Source of the DNA: Heterocephalus glaber
Taxonomy: Eukaryota; Chordata; Mammalia; Rodentia; Bathyergidae
Assembly: GCF_000247695.1 (NCBI RefSeq)
Contig: NW_004624743.1
Span: 9,231,517 to 9,295,516, forward strand
Direction: 5' to 3'
DNA length: 64,000 bases
In this document: piece by piece, positions 11,330-23,470 of the stretch
Layout of the letters: every line of letters begins with the position of its first letter
Position numbering within the stretch: position 1 is the stretch's first letter
The notes under the pieces: generated by a model
What the model was told of the DNA's origin: nothing
Databases searched by the model: none
The model's input: only the letters and a program-made list of their open reading frames with translations
Translations under genes and position numbers: made by a program

Positions 11330-11920
11330 TACCTGCCTTTAGCTAGACACTGTTCTTGGCACTGTATTTGATGATGAAAAAGCAAAGTTCTTATTTCTGT
11401 GAACTTTACATTATGGAAGAACATAGATAACAAGTAATACATCATAGCAATAGACTGGATATGGGCAGAGAGGAAATAAATCCAAGCAAGGTGGCAGGGA
11501 CTGACATTGGTGAAGGGGCTTGGGCGGGACTTGAGTCAGGTGATCAGGAATGACTTCCTACAAAGCAGATGTTAAAGAGATTCACCCACAATAATAAGCT
11601 GCAGAGTCAGTCACCTGAACAGAGAAAGAACTCTCCAGAAAGAGAAAGCAATGATGTAAAAAGCTGAAGTGACTACAGTGCATCAAAGGGACATGAACAG
11701 GGAAAATGGGGTAAAGCTAAATAGACAGGGCTGGGAGGTGTACAGGGAGGAGGACTCAGGGGAGACCACTGGAGGAGACATGGTCAGATCTTTCAAGAAG
11801 TGTAAGGAGGAGAAGAGCCCTGGGAGGGAAGAGCATGAGTACTTTCTGCTCCAAGGGAGGGAGCATGGATGCTTAGATCAGTGGTGTGGCAAAGAGATGA
11901 TGAGATAACATTATCATTTA
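11330..11920 (-). mobile_element. L2 LINE 3' portion, minus strand
   Basis: Reads as the complement of L2: 'agacactgttcttggcactg' (11345), 'gtgaactttacattatggaa', 'ataacaagtaa', 'tgatcaggaatgacttccta' (11540), then purine-rich text with 'aagaagtgtaaggaggagaa' near 11797. The order mirrors the plus-strand L2 at 16.5-17.1 kb. Ancient, with no usable frame; the 79-codon frame 11669-11908 lies inside it. Confidence 0.72.
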
Positions 11921-11924
11921 TAAA

Positions 11925-12985
11925 AATACTTTGTAAGTAGAATGAAAAGGACCTGCTGATGGATTATATATGAGTGTGGAGGAAAAGGAGGAAAGAATCA
12001 AAGATGAAAAATGATGGTGCCATTTGCTGAGATGTGAAAAATAGAAGAAAATTATTTAAGTGACATGAGGGGGAAGGAAATCAGGAGTCTTGTTTAGGAC
12101 ATGGTATGTTTGTAAGGACCGTTAGACATAAATGAGGGCACAGCCAGAGCTAAGCTCATGAAAATCTTAAGGCTGTCATCATACTGACATTCAAGAAGTT
12201 AGTTTTAATTTAGGCAAAAAATGCCCCATGTTGACCTGACATAATGCTAATAAGCCCTTCATTCCTGAAATGTCCTAAATTAGAGTGTCAAACATATTAA
12301 ATAAAGATCTTTTTCAGAAGCTTATTGGAGAAAAATAGTTTGCCTATTGTGTGTCAAAGAAAAGGAGCTCAGGCTGATTTGAGTTTCTCACCAAGCACAT
12401 AGCCAGAGAAATGTGTGGAGAGAAGAAATCACCAAACATTATTTGGTGTTTATGAAGAAAGCTGTTGTGGAGATGGTATCAGGTACAGTGAAACAACTAA
12501 TATCAGATCTAAAAGACAAATGCCTTCAAGAATTTCCTTCCAAATGACAATATGCTTTGTTAACTCTCATTTATAAATCATGAAACTTGGTATCTCCAAA
12601 GGTTTATGCTGGACATCAGTTTCAGTCTCTTCTACCATGCATTTACAAGAAATACCAACGATTAACTACATAATTCACACTGATGCTTTTTCCTTGTTCC
12701 TTTCATTCTTTGCCTCAAGTAAATGTGCTAACAAAATGTGAAATGTTAAAAAATAGGGCCAAGAAGGAAAGAAGACAGCATGACAGTGAGGTCAATACAT
12801 TCCATGTTTATCTGTTTCCAGATAAACAGAGCTTTGCCAATACTGAGTTAAATGGGTGTATTTTCAAAACCTTTCTGAGATTATTTTTTAGGACTCTTTA
12901 AGATAAGTCAGGGTCATTGTTTACAGAATGTTAGAATGCATCTTGAATAATTCTCTATTTTCAGAGGATAACAGTTTACAAGAAA
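11925..12985. other. unannotated sequence containing a small perfect hairpin
   Basis: No repeat family recognised. A 10-bp perfect hairpin is listed separately. The frame 12683-12901 shows no domain. Confidence 0.45.
12805..12828. repeat. 10-bp perfect hairpin with GATA cores
   Basis: TGTTTATCTG (12805-12814) pairs exactly with CAGATAAACA (12819-12828) across a 4-nt loop. Each arm carries a GATA-type core in opposite orientation. Confidence 0.7.
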
Positions 12986-12987
12986 GG

Positions 12988-13065
12988 TGAGGGGTGTGTG
13001 GGGGGGGTGGAGAGAGAGAGAGAGAAAAGAAGAAAAGGAAAGGAGGGAGAGCAGAGAGAAGACAT
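12988..13065 (+). repeat. G/A-rich low-complexity tract
   Basis: A G run (about 13000) is followed by (GA)n and mixed purines to about 13060. Confidence 0.9.
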
Positions 13066-14952
13066 CACATCCAAAAGACTATTTAAATTAGAGCATTAAC
13101 CATACACAGTGTTTGATCTTTGGAGCCCTGGTGACCCCGAGGCTGACATTGCAACAGAGCCCGAAGCCTCCTTCCATGTGTGGGGTGGCTGAGCACTGCT
13201 GTCCTGCCTTGGAGCCAGCAGTTCCGCACTTTTTGGTGTCTCCATCTGAGCTGCTACCCAGGGAGCAGGCTTTGGAGCAGGTTCTTACAGCACAAAGCCA
13301 TCATGACTGAAACTCAGAGCTCCAAACACAGACACATTCTCACTTCCACAAATGTTTAAGTAAAAGAGAATGTGCTGAAGGAGGGAATTATTGTCTTTTT
13401 TCCCTTCTTTTCATTTTCTTTTTTTTTTTTTTTTGCAAAAGCACACCTCGTATGGTATTTTGACTTACAGAAAATGAAAAACAAAGATTAATTCTGAAAC
13501 TGCTAATTGTCTAAAAGCAAGGATTTTCAAAGAAAGTAAAAGTTCTTTTATTAGCTCAGGAAAACTTTTGAAGAGAAAGCATCAGCCATCTTTCTTAGAC
13601 TCTTTCGTCCTAATAAAATAGTTATTTGGACAACATTCATCAAAATATATCTATCAAAAAACCTTTCCATATCAACTTGATTTTTTAAGCTGCTCTAGGC
13701 TCATGATTAAAGTTAGTATAATTTCTAATACAAAACATTTGCCTAAGAAACACTAGATTCTGACTTTTGTTAAAGACATTGATTTCAGATCATTAGAATC
13801 CAAATCAATATAATCATTATTATTTATACTTTGAGTTAATATTAAAGAAATAATATTTGTGCTTTCTTAGGTCTAAGAAAAGATCATAGACTTGCAAAAC
13901 CATATAATTTAAAGCATCTGCCTATGCTTAACTATTTCCAGAAATTAGCATTTGAAATTCATCTCCAGCTTTTCCCAGAGCTTCCTTACCTATCCTGGGC
14001 ATCTGACAACCCAAGAATGAGTGAATAAGAAGGCTCCTACCCCCAAATTTTATTTCTGACAATTATTTGCAGAGATTATGTCGGTGAAGTGTACACTGGA
14101 CAGAGATCTGACCTCTGGCTGATGGCACCTTGTACCATCAATGTTTTCATGCACACTTTTGGGGTGAACTGCAGCACAGAAGAGGTTTGCACTGCAGAGC
14201 AGTTCTCCCTGCCCACTTGACCAGGCTGAGGGGAGGCAACAGTGGATGTTCAGTTGGCTTCTAAAATAACCCCAAGTTGGACGCTGTAAGACTTGTTCTT
14301 TTTCAGGAATCACTGACATTATTTGATGAAATCTATACCTGTATCTTGGCCTTTGTTTATAAGAGAGATCAAAGCTGTGAAGCCTGCAAGGGAGATTTAT
14401 ATTTTAAAGCTACATGCATGGAAAGTTGAGGAATTAGAATTCCCTGAAAAATGAAATAACCTAAATCAAACTTCAAAATGGCGATCAGCATGTTGATGGG
14501 GAGAATAAATCAAAATGCTCTTATGTAGTGGGGAGTCATAACTAGCAGAAGCAATTTGAGATAAAACCCTCCTCACCTCTGCTTCCATCATTTAAATACA
14601 TCCTCTACTGTGTTAGTCTTTGGGGGAAATTTCAGTTCTTTTTAAGTTGCATTTTCTTCCTCAGCCAAGTAATCTTATTAGCCAACAGCACCTCCATTTA
14701 ATACAACATCATGTAGCACTATATACAGTCATCAAAAATGACCTCTACCCATGGAGCCAAAAGCTTTGTGCAACCTGATGTGAACATGCTGCAGACGAAT
14801 AAGGTTCCATTGCTCATCGGTGGCTGGAACTGAGAAACGTGCACATCCTTCTCCTAAGAATCACAAGTTAGGTGAATCATCATGGGAAATGCTGGAGGGG
14901 GTTCAGGATCTGTTAACTAGATTGATGTGTTAGTGAGGAAGCAGAGGGGCAT
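13066..14952. other. unannotated sequence
   Basis: About 1.9 kb. Positions 13105-13310 are less AT-rich than their surroundings but hold no family I recognise. A T run lies at about 13418-13435. Frames at 13113-13310 and 14050-14319 (minus, 89 codons) are chance-sized. Confidence 0.45.
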
Positions 14953-14970
14953 AAGAAATCGTGGGACTAG

Positions 14971-15052
14971 GGGCCGGAGATTTAGCTCAGTGGTTTCACT
15001 GCTTGCTGCACAAGCTCAAAGAGCCAAGTTCAATCCCCGGTACCAAAAAAAA
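14971..15052 (+). mobile_element. ID SINE, with TSD
   Basis: GGGCCGGAGATTTAGCTCAG start, 'agttcaatccccggtacc' end, A/G-rich tail. The TSD AAGAAATCGTGGGACT (14953-14968) pairs with AAGAAATCTTGGGACT (15064-15079), one mismatch in 16. Confidence 0.95.
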
Positions 15053-15079
15053 AGAAGAAAAAAAAGAAATCTTGGGACT

Positions 15080-16384
15080 GAATAATGCCTCAAATGAGCC
15101 AGTCTTTCAGTGGTCAAATATGTTTTCCCTGTCTTGCTCTCTTCGCCTGCTTTACTCTGCCAACTGAGAGGTGAATCACTTTTATTCTGCGGTGATTATT
15201 TTTACCCCTGAAAACACAACTTAAGGCCTCAATTTTAGGCCATAATTGCACACAGAGCCAGCTTGTTCAAAAGCTTAAAAAAGTTTTAAAAGCTCTTCAA
15301 GTCCAAGTAAATAGCAAGCAGCAGATGAGTCAGGTTCAAGTGAAAGCCGAGGAAACATTACCATTTCTTACTAGAAACTTACATTATTTATGTGCAACTA
15401 ATCAGTCCACTGGATATTTTGTCTTTAATTCAAGACTCCTCTCCATGTTGCAAAAAATACATTAAGTCTATACTTTTGCAAATATCTCAAAATCCAAAAG
15501 TATATTTGTAAAGCAGTGTTTGAACTGAGAATGTGTTTTGCCATAAGGAAAAAATATTATGTGGGCGTTTGATATCTAGCCTATCTAAGGGTAATTAATT
15601 TCATTTTAATAGCTATTCAATAGTGGGCTTTTATATTTCTGATGAAAATTATAGAATTCAATATTCTTAAAATACTCATAATTATATCAACATAAAACAT
15701 TTAATCTATTTCTTTGGTTTTTCAAAGTTGACAGCTGAAAATGAAAATGACTTTAACAATCCAGATTTGAGTATAGGCCAAAGATTTATTGCCTCTATGC
15801 AAGAATGATTTAAAATTTGAAGGTTAGAATTTGACACTGCAAAGAACAAAAGCCTCCTTCTCGAAGGAATCAAGTGGTGAAAAATCAGACTGCATCTTCA
15901 ATAGATGTATTTATCTTGCATGTATCTTCTTGCTTTGTCAAGAGATAGGACCACACTTACCTGTTATTTGAATTTCAGTACCTATTGTGGTGTTCCAACC
16001 TCATTTGACATAAGATAAGTGAAATTATCTCTCGGACAGAATAAAGGAACTCTATGACCATTAATTTCCATGACTAAGCTTCTTGGATGCTATCATCTTA
16101 TAGCTGACCAGTAAGAATGCCAGGCATCATGACCCTAAGTCACCCTTCTCCACGACCTGTGACAAGGACACACTATTCCAGAGGAATTTTCCTTTGGACC
16201 CTTAGAGTTTGGCAGCGAAAGGAAAAAAGACCCTCTGGCTTTGAAAGATGTTTGTGAAGCATGAGAGCAACTGCGTTGTCTGCACTTTTTTCCTAGCCAT
16301 TTATGAAGCCAGAAATATTGTTTTACTGCTCTATCATTAGCTAATTGTATTAATTTAAAGTTACTGAACATTTCTTATTTTTCA
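15080..16384. other. unannotated AT-rich sequence
   Basis: No recognised repeat or exon-like pattern across 1.3 kb. Confidence 0.5.
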
Positions 16385-16480
16385 GACACTTTCAGAAAGG
16401 TTTACCTGAATCACTCCACTTAAATCTCACAACAAGTTGAGAAAACTGAGACATAAAGGTGAAATCATTTATGCAGTTGA
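16385..16480 (-). mobile_element. MIR fragment, minus strand
   Basis: 'cttaaatctcacaacaagtt', 'gagaaaactgagacataaag' and 'gtgaaatcattta' are in the order of the complemented MIR core and 3' region. Confidence 0.6.
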
Positions 16481-16529
16481 TACAGACAGACTTCCTGCAG
16501 GAGGCCACCTCCACAGAGGCCACAGGGAT

Positions 16530-17105
16530 TCTGTGTCACGCTGTCTCCCCCACTCTGCAGCTCACACGCATCCACGGGCTTCTGCTCCTATGTGGAGTAA
16601 AATCTAATCTCAGGCCACCTTGCTCCAGATTCTGCAGGCTCCAGTCACTTCTCTAATTCATCTGGCTCCTCTCTCTGCTCCTTCCCTTTCGTGAGTCCTG
16701 CTGCCCTGAAGGATGGCACATTCTTCCACATGTGAATACCAATGACTTCTTTCTTCTGCTAAGGCGCTCTTCCCAGGTCTCCCTATAGCCAGCCCCTAAC
16801 ATAATTCTGCTCTCTCAAAAGTGCCATTCTTTATCTGAGCACCTTCTCTTAAATAGTCTCTGGCCTTCTTCCTTCTGCTTTCTAACATCATACTCTTATT
16901 ATTTTCTTCAGAACATTTATCCCTCTTTGATATCACATTGTTTATCTTACTTTTTTCTAGTTACTGCTGCCCCCCTCACACATTAGAATGCAAACTTCAC
17001 AAGGGTAGGAACTGCTTACTTCTCAGTAACCTTATTTTTCTATCATCTGGCCCAGTGCCAGGCACATAGCACACAATGTACAGTCCATGTATTGAATGAA
17101 TGGAC
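16530..17105 (+). mobile_element. L2 LINE 3' portion, plus strand
   Basis: Runs through C/T-rich ORF-end text ('ttcatctggctcctctctct', 'ctgctaaggcgctcttccca', 'gagcaccttctctta') to the L2 3' signature: 'agaatgcaaacttcacaagg' (16985), 'cccagtgccaggcacatagc' (17050) and a terminal 'tgaatgaatgga' (17094). The 65-codon frame 16459-16656 overlaps its start and is not an independent gene. Confidence 0.82.
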
Positions 17106-17749
17106 AGCTATTGATGTTAGAGACACTCTCGAATCTATACTGATATATGCAGTCATTGTGCTACTGTTAAACATCATTATAATTAAATAATTCTATGACC
17201 TAGAGAAAGAAAATTTCACCTTTTTTCCATAGAAATGCCAAGTTCAAGGGGTGAAAGTTCAAGTTAAGAGGAAGACACAAGTTCTGAAAGCACTTTAGAT
17301 CAATTCTTTCAAAAATGAACTGAAGAGAAAGGTTAAAGGGACTGAGGTTCTTCAGACTACCAAACAGAGACCTATGAGATTAGTTAATTATTGTCTTCAC
17401 ATTTGAAGACATTTTTATCATGAAAATGTCAAGCTTTTATCTGTCCGTGAAGGGATAAGAAAAGGAAACAGAACTAAATTCAACTTGGAGATAATTAGAG
17501 TGAACCTAAGACTCTTTTGGCCACAAGAGAACAGGCTCCTAAAAAGGATTTGGGAATATGTGCACTCATAATTTTGACAGTAGAGAGTTGAAAACAACTA
17601 CTTTAAATATATAGCAAATAACGTGCCTGAGAAGTGAACACAGACAGGATTTCCAGACGATCTTATTTGTCTGAAGAATGTGTTTAGCCACATAAAGTTG
17701 ACGTAAATTGATACATAGGTACGCAAAATGCAATGCATATAAATGCACA
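17106..17749. other. unannotated AT-rich sequence
   Basis: Nothing recognised. Confidence 0.5.
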
Positions 17750-17757
17750 GCTCATTC

Positions 17758-17951
17758 CAGTGGTGACAAACCTAGGGCACTCATGTTTATTGTGTTCTTC
17801 TCTTAAGACAAAAAAATGTTAATGTAGAGTTGTTTTATTCTAAACCGAAACCTCAGTGTTCAGGGTTAATTGCCGTATCAGCCTTTGTGATAAATAAGTG
17901 GGTTTGGGGTTGCAGTTTCACACTCGGTGGCTACAAGGTTCACCATCACTG
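17758..17951 (-). mobile_element. non-autonomous hAT-type DNA transposon, complete, with 8-bp TSD
   Basis: Both ends carry CAGTG/CACTG terminal inverted repeats: left CAGTGGTGACAAACCTAGGG, right complement CAGTGATGGTGAACCTTGTA. The 194-bp body, read on the minus strand, contains 'aaacccacttatttatca' and 'aacactgaggtttcggttta', a pattern I associate with a hAT-derived MITE family in mammals. The flanks GCTCATTC (17750-17757) and CCTCATTT (17952-17959) agree at 6 of 8 positions, as expected for the 8-bp hAT duplication. It has no transposase frame and would need one in trans. Family name not assigned. Confidence 0.82.
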
Positions 17952-17959
17952 CCTCATTT

Positions 17960-18299
17960 TTCTCTAGTTTGCTACATCCTACTAATGCTCCTTACTTAGC
18001 TGTGCAACTAAACTGCAATGTTTAATAAGCTCTGTTCAAAAGGGAGCTGGGTGCATCCCGATTTTGCTATAGCTGTTTTTCCCTTCCTTTCTCCTTCCTG
18101 CCCTCTTGGTTTACTTAGGAGAGTCTAAAGGAAGAACAGAATATAAATGCCCAAGTTTAAAAACAACAGTGGCAATGTAAGAAACATTTCTCCTACTTAT
18201 TCTATGAAGCCATGTTTTTCTATCCTATCATTAGTTAACTACCTTAAAGTTATTGAACATTTATTACTTTCCAATATTTTTCTACATTATTTTGTTCTT
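17960..18299. other. unannotated sequence
   Basis: Nothing recognised. The start of a 109-codon frame (18147-18476) lies here, but that frame runs on into an L1 3' end. Confidence 0.5.
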
Positions 18300-18485
18300 T
18301 TCAAAAAAATTATTTTTACTAGTACCTGTTTGCAATACATAATTACATTCATCATAGGGAATCGGTGCATCTATGTACCACATCTTAATTCCTTTTATGT
18401 TCCTTTCCCTCCTCTCTTTCTCTTCCTTGCATCTCTTGCCCTCTCCTCATTTAGAATGGATTCAACTATATTGTGAACAATCCTC
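18300..18485 (-). mobile_element. lineage L1 3' end, minus strand
   Basis: A T-rich start is followed by 'tttgcaatacataattacat', 'catagggaatcggtgcatct', 'gtaccacatcttaattcctt' and a long pyrimidine tract. This is the complement of the purine-rich 3' end seen on the plus strand at 50.5 and 55.4 kb. Heavily 5'-truncated. Confidence 0.78.
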
Positions 18486-19905
18486 TTAAAATAAGTGGAA
18501 TACACAACAAACAGGAGATCGTTCATTACACCCAGGTAGCATTTTCATTTAGGAGAGAGCATTCGCATCTTCCCCAAGTCCCCTAAGAAAATGATTACTC
18601 CCTTTCTTTCCCCATAGCCTTTCCCTCGAGAATCACATCCCAGCTAACATTACTCAGCACTGGCCACAGCCAGCAAGTATCTTCAAGTCAATCCATTGAA
18701 ATATTGGCTGGACATCCATGCTGGGATAGCATGCGATCACAAGGCTGTGAACTGAAGAAAGGCCCACAGAGGGCAGCTCTGTTTTCAGCATACTCGGGCT
18801 GATCCTCCTGTGAGATGCCCAGCTGGGGTCAGTTGGAGGACTGCTGTTCCTGCACAGACAAGACAAAAAGAGAATGTTATCTTTCTTGTGCTAAGACATT
18901 CAGTGCCAACCTAGTTGGGGTTTCTTGGGTGTAAAGCAACAGGACATAATGATTTTTTAAATATAAATAAAGCATAACCTAACAGTGCTTCTAATGAACT
19001 CACAAAGGATATCATAATTGTTACACAAACCTTAGCTGAAAAGTTATCCATATTGCCCTGCAGCCTCCAGCACTTGGAATTCTCTAATTTCTTGATGTGT
19101 AATGAGCATGCACCGACTCCCCACAATGAACATAATCATGTATTGCAAACATGGACTAATACAAATTTAAAAATAAAAATAAATAAAAGGTTACTAGCTA
19201 AGTGTTGTTTACATATAAAAAAAACAAATGAAAGCAAATTTACAAATCCCAGTCTAGTAGATTAAGATCAATCCTGGTACATCAATACAAAAGCATTAAT
19301 ATGGTGCCAGAAGATAATCGTTAATTTTGTTTTTAAATGATTCCCGATACAGTAAATGAAAAAGCAGCAAGTAAATTATATATACATTATGGGCTCATTT
19401 TTGAAAAATAATTTAAAAATATACATAATTATGTATGACAGGAAAAATAATGCATCAAAAAGTTAACATTTACCACTACATGATAGGATTGTATATCAAT
19501 TTTCTTTTTCTTCCAAGTACACATTTTCTAAAAAATCACACACATTACATTTGATACAGTAAAACTGAAAGAAAGCAATTAGACCACCATAGTATTTCTA
19601 CGCAAAGAATGCAAACTCTTATTTATCACAAGAGCACTGTTGGGCTCACATGATCATAATGAAAACTGACACACATTTGCCCTTTGTTCAAAAGAAGGAA
19701 GAAAGATTTAGCATGAGTTAGTTTCAAAATACCAAAGTTTCTCATTTTTACCTTTTCATAAAATTTGGGAAGAAAATGTGACATTTATAAATGTAGTGAG
19801 GACTCAAGCGTCACAGAGTGGCAGGGCCAGGGAGAGGAAGACAGATAAGATGCCCAGGGAGAAAACCCCAGATATATATATGTCAGGGCATTGGAGAGGA
19901 GCCAG
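18486..19905. other. unannotated sequence
   Basis: About 1.4 kb. Positions 18640-18870 are less AT-rich and hold a 70-codon minus frame without domain features. No element recognised. Confidence 0.45.
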
Positions 19906-19954
19906 ACATTAACTGAGGATGAAACATAAGGAGAAGGCCCAACCATACATACTA

Positions 19955-20690
19955 TCAAAATATTTTCTAAAGCTACAGAAATTAATCCATTTGTGTATGA
20001 TTTCTTAGTGTATAGAGAAAATGGCAATTCAAGTCAGCTGTAGATTTGGGGCTCCTTAATAAATAGTGTTCACATAACTGATCATTTGGAGACAAGGTAA
20101 AAAAAATATCTACCTCAACTCCTTTGAGAAACTAAATTTGATATAGTGATGTGTGGAAAGTATACATTATTTTTATTAATTTGTAATGCAAAAGAAAGTG
20201 TTTTTGAAACTCCCCCAGAATATTAATGATAAATTGAAAAAGAAAACATCTAGCATTTGTCGAATGTAAATACACTATAAAAATACAAAAGTAAAAAAAA
20301 GTGATAAAATATTTGCAATGTACAATCAGCTGACATTGTTAGAACATAACTATGCTCCTACAAATCAGCCAGAAAATTAAAAGGGGCCCATATAAAATGA
20401 GCAAGAAATACGAATAGGCCACCAAGAAGTGTTTCAAATATCTAGTACATTAATAGTAAAGATGCTCCAAGTCAATCCCGTGAAAATTAAACAGTAAGAA
20501 GACCTGATTTCTTCCTCAATGAATTAACAAAGTTTGGTTGAATTTTCAAATGTTGAGAGTCAGCAATGTTGTGAAATGGTGACTTTCATACCCTGAGTTA
20601 TTGCACGATAGTTCAAAACATCTGTTTTGAAGATCAGAATAATATTATGTATCAAAATTTGACTGCACTTAAGAGTTGATCCGCAAGAAA
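19955..20690 (+). mobile_element. ancient L1 ORF2 fragment, plus strand
   Basis: 'aaagctacagaaattaatcc' (19969), 'ccttaataaatagtgttcac', 'gctcctacaaatcagccaga' (20354), 'aaatgagcaagaaatacgaa' and 'agatgctccaagtcaat' follow the order of the distal ORF2 region of L1. Degraded by substitutions and indels. Confidence 0.72.
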
Positions 20691-20706
20691 AATCTCATAG
20701 TAATAA

Positions 20707-20818
20707 GGCCTCATAGTGGCACACAGGTGTCGTCCCCACTACGTGAGAGATGGAGGCAGAACAATGACATGGGTCCAGGAGTTCACTGGGCAACAGTGGT
20801 GAGATCTCTCCTTAAAAC
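20707..20818 (+). mobile_element. B1/7SL-derived SINE, plus strand
   Basis: 'ggcctcatagtggcacacag', 'ggaggcagaacaatgacatg', 'ccaggagttcactgggcaac' and 'gtgagatctctcctt' follow the 7SL-derived monomer order, with the internal shortening after 'aggagttc' that is typical of B1. It sits directly after an L1 fragment. Confidence 0.8.
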
Positions 20819-20819
20819 A

Positions 20820-21339
20820 GAAGATGACTGCTAGTAATGAAACTTCATGATAACAATGGGAATTATTAAATAAAATACAGTCCTCTCATATACACATACA
20901 AAGCCATACCTGTGTGCATTTGTAAACAGTTTCATGTGTATGTACACATTGATACAAACAAATGTAAGTACCCAAACCAAAGCCTAAATCTAGGTGAGTA
21001 CAGTTTCTGCAAAATGAGGAAGGAAGATGGAACCCAGTGCAGTAAGGAAATCCACTCTTTCAGGGGGCTCCCCAACAAACCACCTTACTACATTTCATAT
21101 GTGAAGAAATCTGCTTTCAGTTTCAAAGTAGCCAGAGATATCCAAATTATTCTGTATAATAAAGTCAAATTTTATTTACTTCCTGGGTGGAAAATGTTTT
21201 ATACTTGGAAGAAAGAAAAAAACATTCTGAAATGGATAAAGGACCCCTGGAAACCATAATAAGTCATTTTATTGAAATTACTTGTGCTATTCTGTCCTCT
21301 CACATTCTCAAAAAGATCTGCTTTGGACTCAAAAACCAA
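20820..21339. other. unannotated AT-rich sequence
   Basis: A 115-codon frame (20912-21259) covers most of it but has no domain, signal or family feature and is within chance length. Confidence 0.45.
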
Positions 21340-21388
21340 GAGAGACAGACAGAGACAGGGAGGGAGGGAGGGAGAGAGAGAGAGAACA
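21340..21388 (+). repeat. purine-rich tract (GACA/GGGA/GA)
   Basis: 'agagacagacagagacaggg' followed by (GGGA)3 and (GA)n. Confidence 0.9.
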
Positions 21389-23000
21389 CCAAGTAAAAGG
21401 GCTGTTTCAGCTTTGGTTGGAGATAAAGAAACAACTAGAAGGTACAGAAAAACAAGAAGTTAAAAGCAAGGAAGCCAGATGCATGAAAGTTTAAGACTAC
21501 CAGTAACACTCAAAAATTTTGGAAGTGGTGTGTTCTGATCTCAGGCCAAGAAACAGTTCAAGAATATCAGTTCAGATCATAAAGAGCAGAAATGTCTTAG
21601 TTGATATGAAGAGCAAATATCTTTATAAATGTAATAATATATATTATCATAATATATAATATGAAAAACATATTACAAAAGGAATATTTGCTAGCATAAA
21701 AAATTCATAGAATAAGAAGAGAAAGCCTCTTTCCAAAAGCTACCCACTGGGAAGTCCTATTCAGCCCTACTCAGCACATTAGAGAGACCTGAGACCCACA
21801 TGGCCACTGATAGAATGAACTGAACTGTCAAACTGTGGATGTTGTGTGACTCCGGAAACAGCCCCAAGCTGCCTGGCTGGCTCAGGTGCACTGACAAATG
21901 GGGACACATGGTATCACATGGTGCATTAGCTACCTGTATTCAAATAGGTAAAATGAGTAGAGTTGTGTGTGTTAACTGTCCACATTCAAAAATTAAATGT
22001 TTAAAGTCATTAGATGTGTGAATCCAACTGTGCCACAGAATAAAATGAACTGCATCTAGATAGACGTTCAGATCAATGAGTAAGAAATTGAGAGAAGTTC
22101 TGAAACACATGTCATATCAAATTTGGAAACTGCAGAGAGAAATAGCTTCCTATTTCTTAGTAAAACTTTAGGTTTGGCCAGAGATAAAATTAGACTGAAC
22201 ACAAGCGAAAAGAGACCTAGAGAAGTCGTACATGATGAAAAGATATCTGACAAAGACATAAAAACCAGAGAAACCCAAGAATGGAATGAAGAAGCACTTT
22301 GTTGACATTATCCATTGCCTCACATTAATAATTGATTCCAGCGCTGCGTTGCCCAGCTGAGCAGAAGGAACTCAAAATAATTCTTAAAATAACAGTCCAG
22401 CAACAACTATCATTAGATCAGAGTTAACAGAAGAGATGAAATCTCCTTACCACCCAAGTGATTGGACAGAGAAATGCAAAAACAACCTCTCTCTGAGATA
22501 TTCCATCACCAAAGAATAACTCAATTTATAGACTCTGGCCAGGGTGTGAGTTACATGTGCTTAAGCTGAACGCTGAATATAAAACAAATTCCTGTCAATC
22601 ACTTTCTACCACCAAGTGTTATACAATTGAGCTGAAAAATCTATATCCTCAAAGCTTTCACTAAGAAAGAGTCCACTCTACTCTTTAAATTTTAGCAAAA
22701 AGAAATAGCCCAGTAATGGAGTAGAAATGTATGATGCTGGCAGTAATACAGAACACCTTATTTCAGTTCTTAACTTCTTTTTTATTATATCTCCTAGAAA
22801 AACTCAAAGCAGGGATTATTGACTCCCTTGACAAACCTGTCAGCCCACTCCACTCCTAATCTTGCAGGGAACAGAAATCTTGAGCCACACACTATTCTGT
22901 GGATGGGGCAGGATTCAGCTCAAGAGATCAGAAGAGCAAAGAATTGCATGCTTCCTAGGGAAGGTTCTTGCAAAGTTTCTGCTGAATTGAGCTTTACATG
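21389..23000. other. unannotated AT-rich sequence
   Basis: Nothing recognised apart from a self-complementary (TA)-rich patch at about 21628-21665. Confidence 0.5.
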
Positions 23001-23470
23001 CGGGTAGAAAACCTAATATAAGGGATGTGGTTGCATTAATTATAAGATTTCAATTTGACAGTTTAATTAGGAAAAGGAGAGTTAGTGTAGGGCTTGCAGA
23101 ATTCATGATGAATCACATACTCCAACAGACTTCATTTTCATATTTCAATTACACACATTTCTAACTGATGAACAGCAACATAGCATTTTCTGTTTAATAA
23201 ATGTGATATCTGTTGGAATTGATAACATTAGTTCAGTAATTACTGAGCCATTATTGTCAGGCTTTTAAAAAACATGGAAAGAAGACTTAGTTATTAAAGT
23301 TTAGCATCAGCACAAAACTACATTCTGAAATGTTCCTATAAAAGAGCTTTTAAAAGTGCATTAGCTATCCTTTACAGATAGAAGAGTAAAATTCAATAAC
23401 AGGTATTTGCATGAGATTGATTTTGATCTAATTACACCTTATTTGATTCTAAGACACACCACTGTAGTCA
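23001..23470. promoter_or_regulatory. candidate cis-regulatory block (homeodomain/POU/TALE motifs)
   Basis: The block is repeat-free and carries TAATTA at 23037-23042, 23064-23069 and 23429-23434, TGACAG (MEIS-type) at 23056-23061 immediately before the second TAATTA, and the octamer ATTTGCAT at 23405-23412 followed by 'gattgattttgatctaatta'. Such clustering is common in developmental enhancers, but AT-rich DNA yields TAATTA by chance. Conservation has not been tested. Confidence 0.3.

Noticed and set aside
18147..18476. 109-codon plus-strand frame
   Set aside because: Its second half is a reverse-oriented L1 3' end and pyrimidine tract.
20912..21259. 115-codon plus-strand frame
   Set aside because: Low-complexity lysine- and aromatic-rich translation typical of AT-rich noise.
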